A stretch of 38,825 nt of DNA from Pseudoflavonifractor intestinihominis (GCF_040096055.1 NZ_JBBMFK010000034.1:1-38825), one strand, 5' to 3'. Shown: positions 22,411 to 32,128, numbered from the stretch's first letter. The notes: generated by a model not told the origin, from the letters alone. A program made the numbers and translations.

Positions 22411-22845
22411 ATGAAAAAGAGCATCATCGCCACCGAAAAAGCCCCCGCCGCCATCGGCCCCTACTCTCAGGCCGTGTGTGTCAACGGCATTGTGGCCACC
22501 TCCGGCCAGCTCCCTATTGACCCCGCCACCGGCAAGCTGGTGGAGGGCGGCATCCAGGAGCAGACCCGCCAGTGCTTCCGCAACCTGGCCGCCATCCTGG
22601 AGGAGGCCGAGCTCTCCTTTGACAACGTAATCAAGTCCACCGTGTACCTGGCCGACATCCGGGACTTTGCCACCATGAACGAGATCTACGCCCAGAACAT
22701 CACCTCCGACTACCCCGCCCGCAGTGCCTTCCAGGTGGCCGCCCTGCCTATGGGCGCCCTGGTGGAGATCGAGGTCCTCTGCGCCCGGGGCGAGATCCCC
22801 ACCGCCGACATGCTGGGCGCCCCCGCCTGCGGCTGCGGCTGCTGA
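22411..22845 (+). CDS. ridA: RidA-family reactive intermediate deaminase with CGCGC tail
   Basis: A 144-residue RidA/YjgF protein, which hydrolyses reactive enamine/imine intermediates formed by PLP enzymes. It has APAAIGPYSQAV near residue 13, the central GQLPIDPATGKLV, Arg105 in SAFQVAALPMGALVEIE (the carboxylate-binding Arg of PARSAF) and the conserved Glu of VEIEVLCARGEI. The family usually ends about here. This copy has an extra tail ending APACGCGC, four cysteines that could bind metal or form disulfides. Its TGA overlaps the next gene's ATG, so ridA and the mobA-like gene are coupled. Confidence 0.9.
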   Translation: MKKSIIATEKAPAAIGPYSQAVCVNGIVATSGQLPIDPATGKLVEGGIQEQTRQCFRNLAAILEEAELSFDNVIKSTVYLADIRDFATMNEIYAQNITSDYPARSAFQVAALPMGALVEIEVLCARGEIPTADMLGAPACGCGC

Positions 22846-23330
22846 TGTCCGCGCCGTCCCGGGGGCCCGCCATCGGGGGCCTCATCCTGGCCGGAGGACA
22901 GAACCGGCGCATGGGCGGCCGGCCCAAGGCCGCCCTGCGGGACAGCGCCGGCGTCCGCTTCCTGGACCGCATCGCCTCCGCCCTTCTGGCCTGCCGCAGC
23001 GACGGGCTGCTGGCCGTGTCCTGCGACGTGCCCCTGGTCACGCCGGAGCTCTTTTCCTTTCTGCTGTCCTTTCGGGACAGAGGCTGGCCGGCCTGGGCTG
23101 TGGAGGACCGCACCGGCCGCCTCCACCCCCTCTGCGGCGTGTACATGAAGGACTGCCTCCCCCTGCTGCTGTCCCAGCTGGAACAGGGCTGCCGCAGGGT
23201 CACCCAGTTCTTTTACAGCGCCGGCGGACAGGTGGTCTCCCTGGCGGATACTTCCATCCCGGATACAGCCCTCTCCAACATCAACACGCCGGAGGACTGG
23301 AACAGGCTTTCCTCTTCCGGCAACATATAG
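22845..23330 (+). CDS. MobA-like molybdenum cofactor guanylyltransferase, internally shortened
   Basis: A 161-residue protein with the nucleotide-binding N-terminus ILAGGQNRRMGGRPKAALRD, the metal-binding Asp in LLAVSCDVPLVTPELF and a normal end with SNINTPEDWNRL. MobA attaches GMP to molybdopterin to make the MGD cofactor that DMSO-reductase-family enzymes need, fitting the divergent molybdoenzyme operon. Compared with E. coli MobA (194 residues), about 40 residues are missing between FLDRIASAL and LACRSDGLL. The missing part holds the Asp-Pro-Gly-Pro-Leu-Gly region that contacts the nucleotide. Activity is doubtful. The deletion is in frame. Confidence 0.75.
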   Translation: MSAPSRGPAIGGLILAGGQNRRMGGRPKAALRDSAGVRFLDRIASALLACRSDGLLAVSCDVPLVTPELFSFLLSFRDRGWPAWAVEDRTGRLHPLCGVYMKDCLPLLLSQLEQGCRRVTQFFYSAGGQVVSLADTSIPDTALSNINTPEDWNRLSSSGNI

Positions 23331-23359
23331 CACCGTGTCCCCAGACAAGATTACAGATA

Positions 23360-23409
23360 AAACGCAGACAGGCGGCAGGCACGAAAGTGCCTGCCGCCTG
23401 TCTGCGTTT
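23360..23409. terminator. Perfect bidirectional hairpin between mobA-like and yfkN-like genes
   Basis: A 23-bp perfect stem (arms 23360-23382 and 23387-23409) closed by a GAAA tetraloop. It starts with AAA and ends with TTT, between two converging genes. Functions as a terminator for both strands. Confidence 0.8.
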
Positions 23410-23451
23410 GGTATTTGCGGATGCGATCCGCCCTGAGCGGGCAGTGTCCGT

Positions 23452-26400
23452 TTACACAGCCGCCTGGACGAGCCGGGTCAGAAGCGTCGCGATCTCAGCC
23501 CGGGTGGCGGTCCCCTGAGGATCGCTCAGGCCGCCGGGTCTGCCGTTGAGCAGGCCGCACTTGATGCACAGCTCCACGCTGTCGCCAGCCCAGCTGCTGA
23601 CCGTATCCAGGTCGGTGAAGCTGCTGGTATCCGCAACCTGCTCCAGCTCCAGGCCCGCAGTCTCCATGTAGCGGACCAGGATGGTGCACAGCTGCTCGCG
23701 GGTGATGGTGCCGTCGGGATCAAAGCCCGCGCCGGTGCCGGCGACCACGCCGGTCTCGGCCGCCCAGTTCACCGCGTCGGTGTACCAGGTACCGTCAGCC
23801 ACATCGGCAAAGCCGGAGGAGACAGCCGTCTTCTCGCCGTCAATGCGGTAGAGGACGGTGACCAGCATGGCTCTGGTCATCAGCGCGTCGGGGGCGAAAG
23901 CGCCGTTGCCGGTGCCGTTGAAGAACTCGTGAGCGGTGACAAAGTCGATGGCTTCAGCAGCCCAGTAGCCGCTGCCCACGTCGGTGAAGGTCTTGGTGTT
24001 GTCGATCAGGCGGTAAGTGCCCTCCACATCGGCCACATAGCTCACCTCACCGTTCTCCACCACCGCGAAGGGCAGGATCTGGGTGGTACCGTCCTTCAGC
24101 GTGACCTGCACCACATTGCCGCCGTCAGCCGGGTCCACGATCATGGCATTGACATCCGCTCCGGTGGAGAGGGTGCCAGCGGGAATGGTGACGGAGAGAC
24201 CGTCGGCGGAGATCACGACAGGCTTGGAGGTGTTCTCTCTGACCAGCTGAGCCTGCTGGGCGCTGGTCAGATCGTTCTTGAGGGTGACGGTGACCTGCTG
24301 GGTCCCCACGGAAACCAGGGAATTGTTGGTGGAGACAGTGGGAGGCGTATAGACGGGCTCCTCCTCCACCGCAACGTTGTAACCCAGGCTCCAGCCGGAG
24401 GGCGCGGGCATCACGCCGCCGGCCTCGCTCTCACTCTCGCTCTTGACAAAGTTGGCCACCATCTGGGTGACAAGGCCCTGCTCGTCGCCCAGGGCCGCCT
24501 GGGAGGACCACAGTGCGTTGGCGATGATCTCAGCCTTCTCCTCCGTGCTGGAGGCGTCCTTGCCCATGGCCTTGACAAAGGGGTCCTGGCCGATGACGTA
24601 GTTGTTGACGCCCACGATCAGGGTCTGGCTGTCGGTGATGGGCTCGCCGGTGGAGGAGAGCTTCAGGTTCACCACCCGCTCTCCCTCGGGCTTGGCCAGG
24701 TCATACTGGAAGTCCAGGCCGTAGAACAGGGCGGTGACAAAGTTGCTCTGCACCTTGTAGGTGATGTCCTCGCCGTCCACCTGGGCGGAGTAGAAGGCGG
24801 CCACGCCCTCCAGCCACGCCTTCAGCTGGGCGCCGGTCATCTCAACGGCGTACAGATAGTTGTCGTACCGGTACATCCGGTAGATGTCCTTCAGGGAGAT
24901 GGGGCCGGCGGACACGGTGTAGCGGTTGGACACGATGTCGGTGGTGGCAGCCGCGTCCATGGCGACGCCGTTCTGGCGGGCGGTCCAGATCTGGGACCGG
25001 TTGACCAGGTCGATGGTGTCGTTGTGGCCCAGACGGAAGCTGCTGTTGCCGTCCCAGGTGCCGATGGCGGTGCCGTACTGGGAGTTCACATAGTTCTCCG
25101 CCGCGGTGGCCGCGGGCTGGATGAGGGTCTTCAGCTCAGCGTCGTTCTCCAGCTTGCTCAGGCTCTGGTTGCCCAGGTCCTCCACCGAGGTGGTAAAGGC
25201 GCCGCTCTCGGCGTCGTAGGACACGGACACCACTGCCCGGGCCAGAGAGCCGCCGCCGCCGTTGATGACGGGGATCTGGTTGCCGTTCTTGTCGGGGGTA
25301 GTCCTGGTGCGGTAGGACTGGTGGTCGTGACCGGCGATGACCAGGTCGATGCCGGTGTTGCCGGCCACCATGCGGGCAATCTGGTTCTCAGTGTTGGTGC
25401 CGATGACCAGATCGCCTTCGGTGTTGCCGCTGCCCACGCCGGAGTGGTAGGCCACGATGACGAAGTCGCAGCCCTCGCCGCCCTCAGCCTCGGGCTTGCG
25501 CAGCTGGGTGACATACTTCTCCGCCTCAAGGGCCATGTCGCGGGTGGGGTTGCCGGGAGGCGTCAGGGTCACGCCGCCGGTGCCGTCGTCGCCCACGCCG
25601 AAGTTGGCGGGCACGTCGAACTGGTCACAGTCGGTGTTCTCAAAGCCGATGATGCCCACCTTGAACTCCTGGCCGTCCACCTGGAAGGTCTTGGTGGTGT
25701 AGGGCGTGAAGGCGTTCTGGCCGGCGTTGTCGCCGTCGCGCCAGTACAGGTTGGCGGCCAGCACGCTGACACTGGTGCCGTTCTCGTCGTCCTCGGCCTC
25801 CAGCTGGCCGTACATGGACTGCATGACCTCCCAGGAGTAGTTGAACTCATGGTTGCCCAGGACAAAGGCGTCGTAGCCGATGTTCCGCAGCGCCAGAACC
25901 ATGGGGTTGTTCTCCCCGTTCTGGGAGAGGATGTTGTAGGTGGACAGGGTGGTGCCCTGGAACAGGTCGCCATTGTCGATGAGAATGGTGTTCTCATAGT
26001 CCGCCCGGATGTCGTCCACGGCGGTGGCCACCTTCAGCAGGCTGTTGTTCACGCTGGAGTCGGTGAGCACGTCGGTGTCCCACACCTTGCCGTGCACGTC
26101 GGTGGTGGACATGACCATGATCTCGGTGGGGGTGACGCTGTCAGGATTGGCGCCCGCATGGATGGTCCAGTGGGTCTCGGCCCCCGGAGCAATGGTGCCG
26201 CCGTCCTGGCACATGGCCTTGATGTACTCGCCCACGATCAGGGGGATGGAGCCGCCCACAGCGCCGAACTCAGCGTCCACGGTGCCGTCCCAGATGGCCT
26301 TGGTCATGTCGATGCCGGTGGCGGCGTACCAGCCGTACTCATCCGCATCGGCGTTGGCGGCCAGACGGTAGCTGGACAGGCCCACGATAAACTTGTCGTC

Positions 26401-27982
26401 GTCCTTCACGGGCGTGCCGTCGGGCCAGGTCATGTTGACCACCCGGCTGCCCTGGTCCTCACCCAGGTAGACCTCGTAGTTGATGCCATAGACGATATCC
26501 GTGCCGTACCCGCCGCCGGAGATGGTGTCGCCGCTGACTTTGTAGTCCCCGGTGCAGTGCTCCAGCCAGTCCTTGAGCTGCTTTCCGGTCATCTCAATGG
26601 CATAGAGCAGGTTGTTGTCGTATCTGTAGATGGAGTAGCAGTCCTTCAGGCTGATGGTGGCGGTGTCGGCGCCCTCTCCAAACAGGCCGGCCACGGTGAA
26701 GCCGTTGCTGGCCACAGGGCTGGTGATGGAGATGATGGTCTCATCCTTGTACTTGTCCGCATCAGCGCTCCGGGCAAGGCCCTGCTCCACCGCCCAGATC
26801 TGGGCCTTGTGAATCAGGTCGGTGATGTCGCCCTGGACGGAGTAGAGCGTCTTGCCGCTCACCGTATCCCACTGGCCGGTGAGGGTGCCGATGGGCTCGT
26901 TGACAAACTCCACCGCCGCGTCGTAAGTGGGCTTGATCTGGGCGCTCAGGCCCTCGTCGTTGACCAGGGAGTTGTCGCCCAGATTGATGAGGGAGCTGTC
27001 GCCGAAGGAATAGGTTCCGTCGCTGTTGAGGGTGATGACCGTCTTGGTCAGCCGGCTGGTGCCGCCGTTGACGCAGGGGACGCTCTCACCGTTCTTATTG
27101 TGCAGGGTGCTGGTGCCCACAGAGTGGTTGTGGCCGGCGATGACCATGTCGATGCCGTCGGTGTTGGCCACAAAGTAGGCCACCTGGCTCTCCACATTGA
27201 AGTTGTCGGCAGAGCCCTCGCCGCTGTGGGCAGCCACGATGACGATGTCGCAGCCCGCCTCTTCCAGCTCGGCCTTCCACTTGTTCTCCCACTCCCAGGC
27301 ATAGGAGTGCTCCGTGTTGCCGTCGCTCCAGAACTGCATGCCCTCGTAGTGGGAGGCCACGTCCCAGTTGGGCACGTTCATGTTCTCAAAGCCCAGGACG
27401 GCGATTTTGAAGGTCTTCTCTCCCACCTGGAACTCCTTGATCACATAGGGGACGTAGGGGTCGGCCACCTCGCCGGTCTCGGTGTCCAGCAGATTGGCGC
27501 ACACGGCGGTCACCGGCCTCATCAGAGTCCCCGGCGGGAGCCGCCAGCATGTCGTAGAAGTTCTTCTGCACCGACATGGTGTAGTTGAACTCGTGGTTGC
27601 CGGGGACAAACACATCGTACCCGCAGTAGCGCAGGCAGAGGGCCACCGGGTTGTTCTCGCCGCCCTCCACGTTTACATTGTAGCTGGTGATGGTGGTGCC
27701 CTGAATGGCGTCGCCATTGTCGATCAGAATGGTGCCGTCCATGGCCGCCCGCTCGCTCGCCATGGCCGTTGCCACCTTCAGATAACTGTTGTTGAAGGTG
27801 CCGCCCACAGGGTTCTCACTATATACCTTGCCGTGCATGTCCGTAGTGGAGTACACACCGATTGTCTTAGACTCGACCTCAGTATCTGCCGCATAGGCTG
27901 CGCCGGGAATAAAGCTAAAGCACAGCGCCAGCGCCAGAACCACCGCCAACAGACGGTTGTGTTCCTTTTTCACAGCTTTCAT
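23452..27982 (-). CDS. Secreted tandem 5'-nucleotidase/2',3'-cyclic phosphodiesterase with SLH anchor (YfkN-like), one frameshift
   Basis: Reconstructed length is about 1509 residues. A signal peptide covers residues 1-31 (LLAVVLALALCFSFIPGAAY, cleaved after AYA). Two copies of a metallophosphatase plus 5'-nucleotidase C-terminal domain follow: copy 1 has STTDMHGK (Asp48, His50), IDNGDAIQG, GNHEFNY and AGHNHS; copy 2 has STTDVHGK, IDNGDLFQG, GNHEFNY and AGHDHQ. Three SLH repeats fill the last 185 residues. It should release phosphate and nucleosides from extracellular nucleotides at the cell surface. The frame changes near 27529-27532, in a run of four C on the plus strand. Removing one base joins the two frames (27982 to about 27530, then to 23452). 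This is either a sequencing slip or a real inactivation. Confidence 0.88.
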
Positions 27983-28131
27983 CCTTCCTTTTCTCTCGTG
28001 TGGAAATATAGAACTACTTCTGTCAAAAAAGCTTACCTATCCATTCCTTCGTCTCTCCCGCCTGTCTGCCCCCCTTTTTGTGAATTTTTTATCGTTTTCA
28101 CCGCCTTTCTTCTCTGTCATGCTATTATTTC

Positions 28132-28160
28132 ATTATAGTTACAAATCGGACATCTGTCTC
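28132..28160 (-). promoter_or_regulatory. Promoter of the yfkN-like gene
   Basis: Minus strand: GAGACA (28155-28160), 17-base spacer, TATAAT (28132-28137). The weak -35 and the overlapping palindrome suggest regulation. Confidence 0.5.
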
Positions 28161-28176
28161 GGACAAATGTCCGATT
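28144..28176. promoter_or_regulatory. Inverted repeat covering the yfkN-like promoter
   Basis: AATCGGACAT and ATGTCCGATT are perfect 10-bp arms separated by 13 bases. A second palindrome CGGACAAATGTCCG (28160-28173) is nested, and another GGACA half-site follows at 28190. Overlaps the -35 box. It may be an operator, for example for phosphate or LysR-type control, or a hairpin ending the lysR transcript. Confidence 0.55.
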
Positions 28177-28235
28177 ATTTGTTATTTTTGGACAATTATT
28201 CATATTTTAGCTTCACATTTTCTTCAAATTATATA

Positions 28236-29156
28236 TTAATTATGGGCCTGGCCGGCGGGGTAGGACGGCAGGGGATGGCGGGCATAGTACTCCTGGGCGT
28301 AGCGAACCAGTTGGACAGGCATATCCTCCTGGCCGCAGTAGAGAGGCACGCAGCCGTAGAGATACCCCTCACAGGGCAAAATCAGCCTGCGGATGCTCAC
28401 ATCCGGGTTGGTCACCCGCAGGGCCATGGCGGAGTTGAGGGTGGCCACTCCCACATTCTCGGTCATGGTGTTGATCAGGTCCAGGTTGTGGCCGGAGGCC
28501 AGGGAGATCCGGGGGTGGATCTGGGTCAGGACGCAGCAGTAGTCGAAAAACTGCCGCATGGCGTTCTCCGGCGAACCGGTGATCAGATCCTCCCCCGCCA
28601 GGGACCGGAACTCCAGAGGACCGGACTCCGCCGCCAGAGGGTGGGTGCTGTGCATGGCGGCGTACATGTGGTCGGTGGTGATCCGGCTGGCGCGGAACAG
28701 ATTTTCGGGAAATGGGTTGATGAGAAAGGCCACATCCAGCCGGTTGTGGAGCAGCTTGTGGATGCACTGCTCCTTGGACCACTCCTGGATCTCCACCTGT
28801 ACCTCCGGGTGGAGCTGCTGGTATTCCATCAGGTAGTCCGCCCCACCGCCGCTGGAGATTCCATAGGCAAAGCCGATGCGCAGCTGCCGCCGCTCCCCCT
28901 CCCGGGTCCCCAGAGCCTGCTGGGACGCCCGGTAGAGCTCCAGGATCTGGCGGTAATAGGGATAGAGCCGGTGGGCTGCCTCGGTGGGCTGGGCTCCCAT
29001 GCGGCTGCGGTCAAAGAGTACCTGCCCCACTTCCCCCTCCAGAGCCCGGATCTGGCGGCTGAGCCCCTGCTGGGTGATGAACAGGACCCAGCTGGCCCGG
29101 GAAAAGCTTTTGGCCTCATAGAGGGCCAGAAAAGCCTCGATTACCTTCATTTGCAT
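28236..29156 (-). CDS. LysR-family transcriptional regulator
   Basis: A 306-residue protein with an N-terminal winged helix-turn-helix (residues 1-62, AKSFSRASWVLFITQQGLSR, QIRALEGEVGQVLFDRSRMG) and a periplasmic-binding-fold effector domain from about residue 90 (RQLRIGFAYGISSGG). The start ATG at 29154-29156 is chosen over an upstream reading through the promoter; a second ATG lies two codons later. It is divergent from the CrtI-like/ferredoxin-reductase operon, the classic layout for a LysR activator of that operon. The effector is unknown and is probably the operon's substrate. Confidence 0.88.
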   Translation of the reverse strand: MQMKVIEAFLALYEAKSFSRASWVLFITQQGLSRQIRALEGEVGQVLFDRSRMGAQPTEAAHRLYPYYRQILELYRASQQALGTREGERRQLRIGFAYGISSGGGADYLMEYQQLHPEVQVEIQEWSKEQCIHKLLHNRLDVAFLINPFPENLFRASRITTDHMYAAMHSTHPLAAESGPLEFRSLAGEDLITGSPENAMRQFFDYCCVLTQIHPRISLASGHNLDLINTMTENVGVATLNSAMALRVTNPDVSIRRLILPCEGYLYGCVPLYCGQEDMPVQLVRYAQEYYARHPLPSYPAGQAHN

Positions 29157-29196
29157 CCCTTTGTCCCCCCTGCTCTGTGTGCCGCGTTCTCTTCTT

Positions 29197-29225
29197 AATA
29201 TACAACGTTTTATTGTGTGCTTCAA
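29197..29225 (-). promoter_or_regulatory. Promoter of the lysR-type gene
   Basis: Minus strand: TTGAAG (29220-29225), 17-base spacer, TATATT (29197-29202). Back to back with the plus-strand promoter at 29240. Confidence 0.65.
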
Positions 29226-29236
29226 CGACAAGTTGT
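29202..29236. promoter_or_regulatory. Probable LysR binding region
   Basis: ACAA-N7-TTGT (29202-29216) is a 15-base LysR-type box lying within the lysR promoter, followed by the small palindrome ACAAGTTGT (29228-29236) just upstream of the -35 of the divergent operon. This is the usual spacing of recognition and activation sites. Confidence 0.5.
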
Positions 29237-29239
29237 TTC

Positions 29240-29268
29240 TTTACGGTCCTCCGGGCAGCTGATACAAT
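29240..29268 (+). promoter_or_regulatory. Promoter of the CrtI-like operon
   Basis: TTTACG (29240-29245), 17-base spacer, TACAAT (29263-29268). The leader is about 120 bases long and ends with AGGAGG before the ATG at 29395. Confidence 0.6.
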
Positions 29269-29394
29269 CTATGCGGATAATTTCACAATCTCAGCCAGGA
29301 CCGAGGAACAGCCCGGCCCTGTACGCCACATCAGGCAGGCTGCGGCCCGTCCGGCACCGGGCGGACTGCGCACCGCCGGATACAGGAGGTTTTC

Positions 29395-30945
29395 ATGGAT
29401 AAACAGAGTGTCAAGCACTATGACGTGGTGGTTATCGGCGCCGGCAACGGCGGCCTCACCGCCGCCATCCGGGTGCTCCAGGGCGGGTATTCCTGCCTGC
29501 TGCTGGAGAAGCACAATCTGCCCGGCGGCTTCGCCACCAGTTTCAAGCGGGGCCGCTTTGAGTTTGAGGCCAGCCTCCACGAGCTCAACGATTTCGGCTC
29601 CCCCCAGGCCCCCGGCGACATCCGCACCCTGTTCCGGGATCTGGGCGTGGAGGACAAGATCGACTGGATCCGCATCCCCGAGGCCTACCACCTCATCACC
29701 ACCGACAAGCAGTACGACTGCGAGATGCCCTTCGGCGTGGAGGCCTTCATCAACAAGATGGAGCAGTATGTCCCCGGCTCCCGCAAGTCCATGACCGACT
29801 TCTTTGACCTGTGCAATGAGGTGCGGGACGCCCAGACCTACTCCAACTCGGTCAACGGCAACACCGACTCCGACTATATGAAGTCCCACTTCCCCAACTT
29901 CATCAAGGCGGGCAGCTACTCGGTCAACCAGGTGCTGGAGTCCCTGAAGATGCCTCAGAAGGCCCGGGATATCCTCAACGCCTACTGGTGCTACCTGGGC
30001 GTGGACTGCGACCGCATGAGCTTCCTGCACTACGGCTCCATGGTCATCCGTTACATCACCCGGGACGCCTGGATGCCTAAGATGCGCTCCCACGAGATCA
30101 GCCTGGCCATGGACCAGCGCATCCGGGAGCTGGGAGGCCATATCTGGTACCACTCGGAGGCCCAGACCATTCTCACCGACGACAACAACGCCATCCGGGG
30201 CGTCCGCCTCACCGACGGCACCGAGATTGCCACCCGCCATGTCATCGCCAACTGCTCCCCCCATCTGGTGTTCGGCAAGATGCTGGAGAAGAAGTCGGTC
30301 ACCGAGCAGATGGTCCGGGCTACCAACGCCCGCACCTTTGCCGGCCGGGGTTTCAGCCTGTTCCTGGGTCTGAACAAGTCGGCGGAGGAGCTGGGCATCA
30401 AGAGCCACAACTACTTTATCTACGACACCGCCGACACGGTCAGGCAGTACGACCTGATGCGGAAGGTGGACACCAACCACGTCCAGGCCACCGTCTGCCT
30501 CAACAACGCCTACCCCGCCTGTTCCCCCGAGGGCACCTGCATGATGTACTTCACCACCCTGATCATGTCGGACGACTGGGGCAACGTGTCCGAGACCGAC
30601 TACTTCAAGGCCAAGGACAGGGTGGCCGACGATATGATCCGGGTCTTTGAGCGGGAGACCGGCTGCAAGATCCGGGACGCCATTGAGGAGATCGCAGTGG
30701 CCTCCCCTACCACCTACGCCCGGTACTGCGGCCATCCCCAGGGCGTTATCTACGGCTACGAGACCGCGGACTGGGACAGCCTCATGCCCCGCATGATGAT
30801 GCTGAAGGAGGACGCCGCCCTCTCCCCCGGCCTCCGGTTCGCCGGCGGCTACGCCATGCGCTCCAGCGGCTATTCCAGCGCCTACGTCTCCGGCGACCTG
30901 TCCGGCCGCCAGACGGTGGGCGATCTCAAGCGGGAGGGGAAGTAA
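29395..30945 (+). CDS. CrtI-like NAD(P)/FAD-dependent oxidoreductase
   Basis: A 516-residue flavoprotein. The FAD-binding Rossmann motif is at residues 10-32 (DVVVIGAGNGGLTAAIRVLQ), followed by LLLEKHNLPGGFATSFKRG, the hallmark of phytoene desaturase/carotenoid isomerase/retinol saturase-like enzymes. The C-terminal FAD segment is GLRFAGGYAMRSSGYSSAYV. No carotenoid genes are nearby, so the substrate is unlikely to be a carotenoid. The next gene supplies a ferredoxin reductase, suggesting this protein receives electrons and reduces a C=C bond or similar. It is soluble, with no signal peptide. AGGAGG lies five bases before the ATG. Confidence 0.85.
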   Translation: MDKQSVKHYDVVVIGAGNGGLTAAIRVLQGGYSCLLLEKHNLPGGFATSFKRGRFEFEASLHELNDFGSPQAPGDIRTLFRDLGVEDKIDWIRIPEAYHLITTDKQYDCEMPFGVEAFINKMEQYVPGSRKSMTDFFDLCNEVRDAQTYSNSVNGNTDSDYMKSHFPNFIKAGSYSVNQVLESLKMPQKARDILNAYWCYLGVDCDRMSFLHYGSMVIRYITRDAWMPKMRSHEISLAMDQRIRELGGHIWYHSEAQTILTDDNNAIRGVRLTDGTEIATRHVIANCSPHLVFGKMLEKKSVTEQMVRATNARTFAGRGFSLFLGLNKSAEELGIKSHNYFIYDTADTVRQYDLMRKVDTNHVQATVCLNNAYPACSPEGTCMMYFTTLIMSDDWGNVSETDYFKAKDRVADDMIRVFERETGCKIRDAIEEIAVASPTTYARYCGHPQGVIYGYETADWDSLMPRMMMLKEDAALSPGLRFAGGYAMRSSGYSSAYVSGDLSGRQTVGDLKREGK

Positions 30946-30946
30946 C

Positions 30947-32107
30947 ATGAAATTCAAGCGACAGATCTTCGGCTTTATGGATATGCTCCGGTTCACCAAG
31001 CTGGTGCCCAACCGGCGGGAGGCCCTGGCCAACGGCCCGGACACCCCCCTGCCCACCTCCTACCGCACCAACCAGCTGGCCAAGGCCCTCCACCCCGGCG
31101 AGATGGCGGTGGAAGTGACCGCCGTGCGGCCCCTCACCCCCGGCATGACCGAGCTCACCTTCAAACGGGTGGACGCCACCGCCTTCCCCTTTTTCCGTGC
31201 GGGACAGTATGTGTCCCTCCGGGGCCAGGTGGGCGGCAGCCTGGTCAGCCGCCCCTACTCCATCGCCTCCAGTCCCCGGGAGGCCCTGGAGAACAAGCTG
31301 GTGCTGGGCGTGGAGAACGCCGGGTTCTTCTCCGGCTTTCTGAACAATCAGGTGTCCGTGGGGGACCGGTTCACCATGACCGAGCCCTCCGGCGAGTTCC
31401 ACTATGAGACCCTGCGGGACAAGAAGCGCATCGTCTGCGTGGCCGGCGGCACGGGCATCACCCCCTTCCTCTCCATGGCCAAGAGCATGGCCGAGGGGGA
31501 CGAGGACTATGAGATGACCCTGTTCTACGGCGCCCGGGACGAGGCCCGCATCGCCTACAAGCAGGAGCTGGACGCCCTGGCCGCCAAGGGCCTGCGGGTG
31601 ATCTACGTCCTCAGCGACGAGGACAAACCCGGCTACGAACACGGCTTTGTGTCCGCCGCCCTGATGGAGAAGTATGTGGACATCCGGGACGTGACCTTCT
31701 TCCTCTGCGGCCCCAAGGCCATGTACGACTTTGTGCTCAAGGAGCTGGCCCCCTACGGCCTGCCGGTGAAGGCCATCCGCAAGGACGCCACCTTCTGCGG
31801 CGACCGGGCGGTGGACAACCCACGCACCTTCCGCCTCACCGTCCACATCCGGGATGAGGCCTATACCGTGGACGCCAGGGAGAACGAGACCCTGCTCACC
31901 GCCATGGAGCGGGCGGGCATCCCCGCCCCCAACAAGTGCCGGGCCGGCGGCTGCGGCTACTGCCACAGCAAGTGGCTGAGCGGCCAGTTCCTGGTGGCCG
32001 AGGGCCGGGATGGACGCCGGGAGGCCGACCGGAAGTTCGGCTTCATCCACCCCTGTGTCACCTACCCCCTCAGCGACATGGAGATCGACGTGCCTCCGGC
32101 GGAGTGA
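30947..32107 (+). CDS. Ferredoxin-NAD(P) reductase-type protein with C-terminal [2Fe-2S] domain
   Basis: A 386-residue protein. The FAD domain has the RPYS motif near residue 102, the NAD(P) domain has GGTGITPF near 166 and a CGPK motif near 260. A plant-type [2Fe-2S] ferredoxin domain follows, with Cys331, Cys336, Cys339 and Cys370 (NKCRAGGCGYCHSKW). This is the layout of reductase components that pass electrons from NAD(P)H to a partner enzyme. The first 45 residues are an extra N-terminal segment. It starts one base after the stop of the CrtI-like gene, with GGGAGGGG before it, so the two form a two-protein system. Confidence 0.88.
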   Translation: MKFKRQIFGFMDMLRFTKLVPNRREALANGPDTPLPTSYRTNQLAKALHPGEMAVEVTAVRPLTPGMTELTFKRVDATAFPFFRAGQYVSLRGQVGGSLVSRPYSIASSPREALENKLVLGVENAGFFSGFLNNQVSVGDRFTMTEPSGEFHYETLRDKKRIVCVAGGTGITPFLSMAKSMAEGDEDYEMTLFYGARDEARIAYKQELDALAAKGLRVIYVLSDEDKPGYEHGFVSAALMEKYVDIRDVTFFLCGPKAMYDFVLKELAPYGLPVKAIRKDATFCGDRAVDNPRTFRLTVHIRDEAYTVDARENETLLTAMERAGIPAPNKCRAGGCGYCHSKWLSGQFLVAEGRDGRREADRKFGFIHPCVTYPLSDMEIDVPPAE

Positions 32108-32128
32108 GTCCGTCCCGCTCTGAACAAC

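Noticed and set aside
23929..27588. A 1219-residue open frame on the plus strand, opposite the yfkN-like gene
   Set aside because: It is low in complexity, rich in Gly, Val, His and Gln, and mirrors the GC-rich codons of the opposite gene. It has no ribosome-binding site and no recognisable domain.
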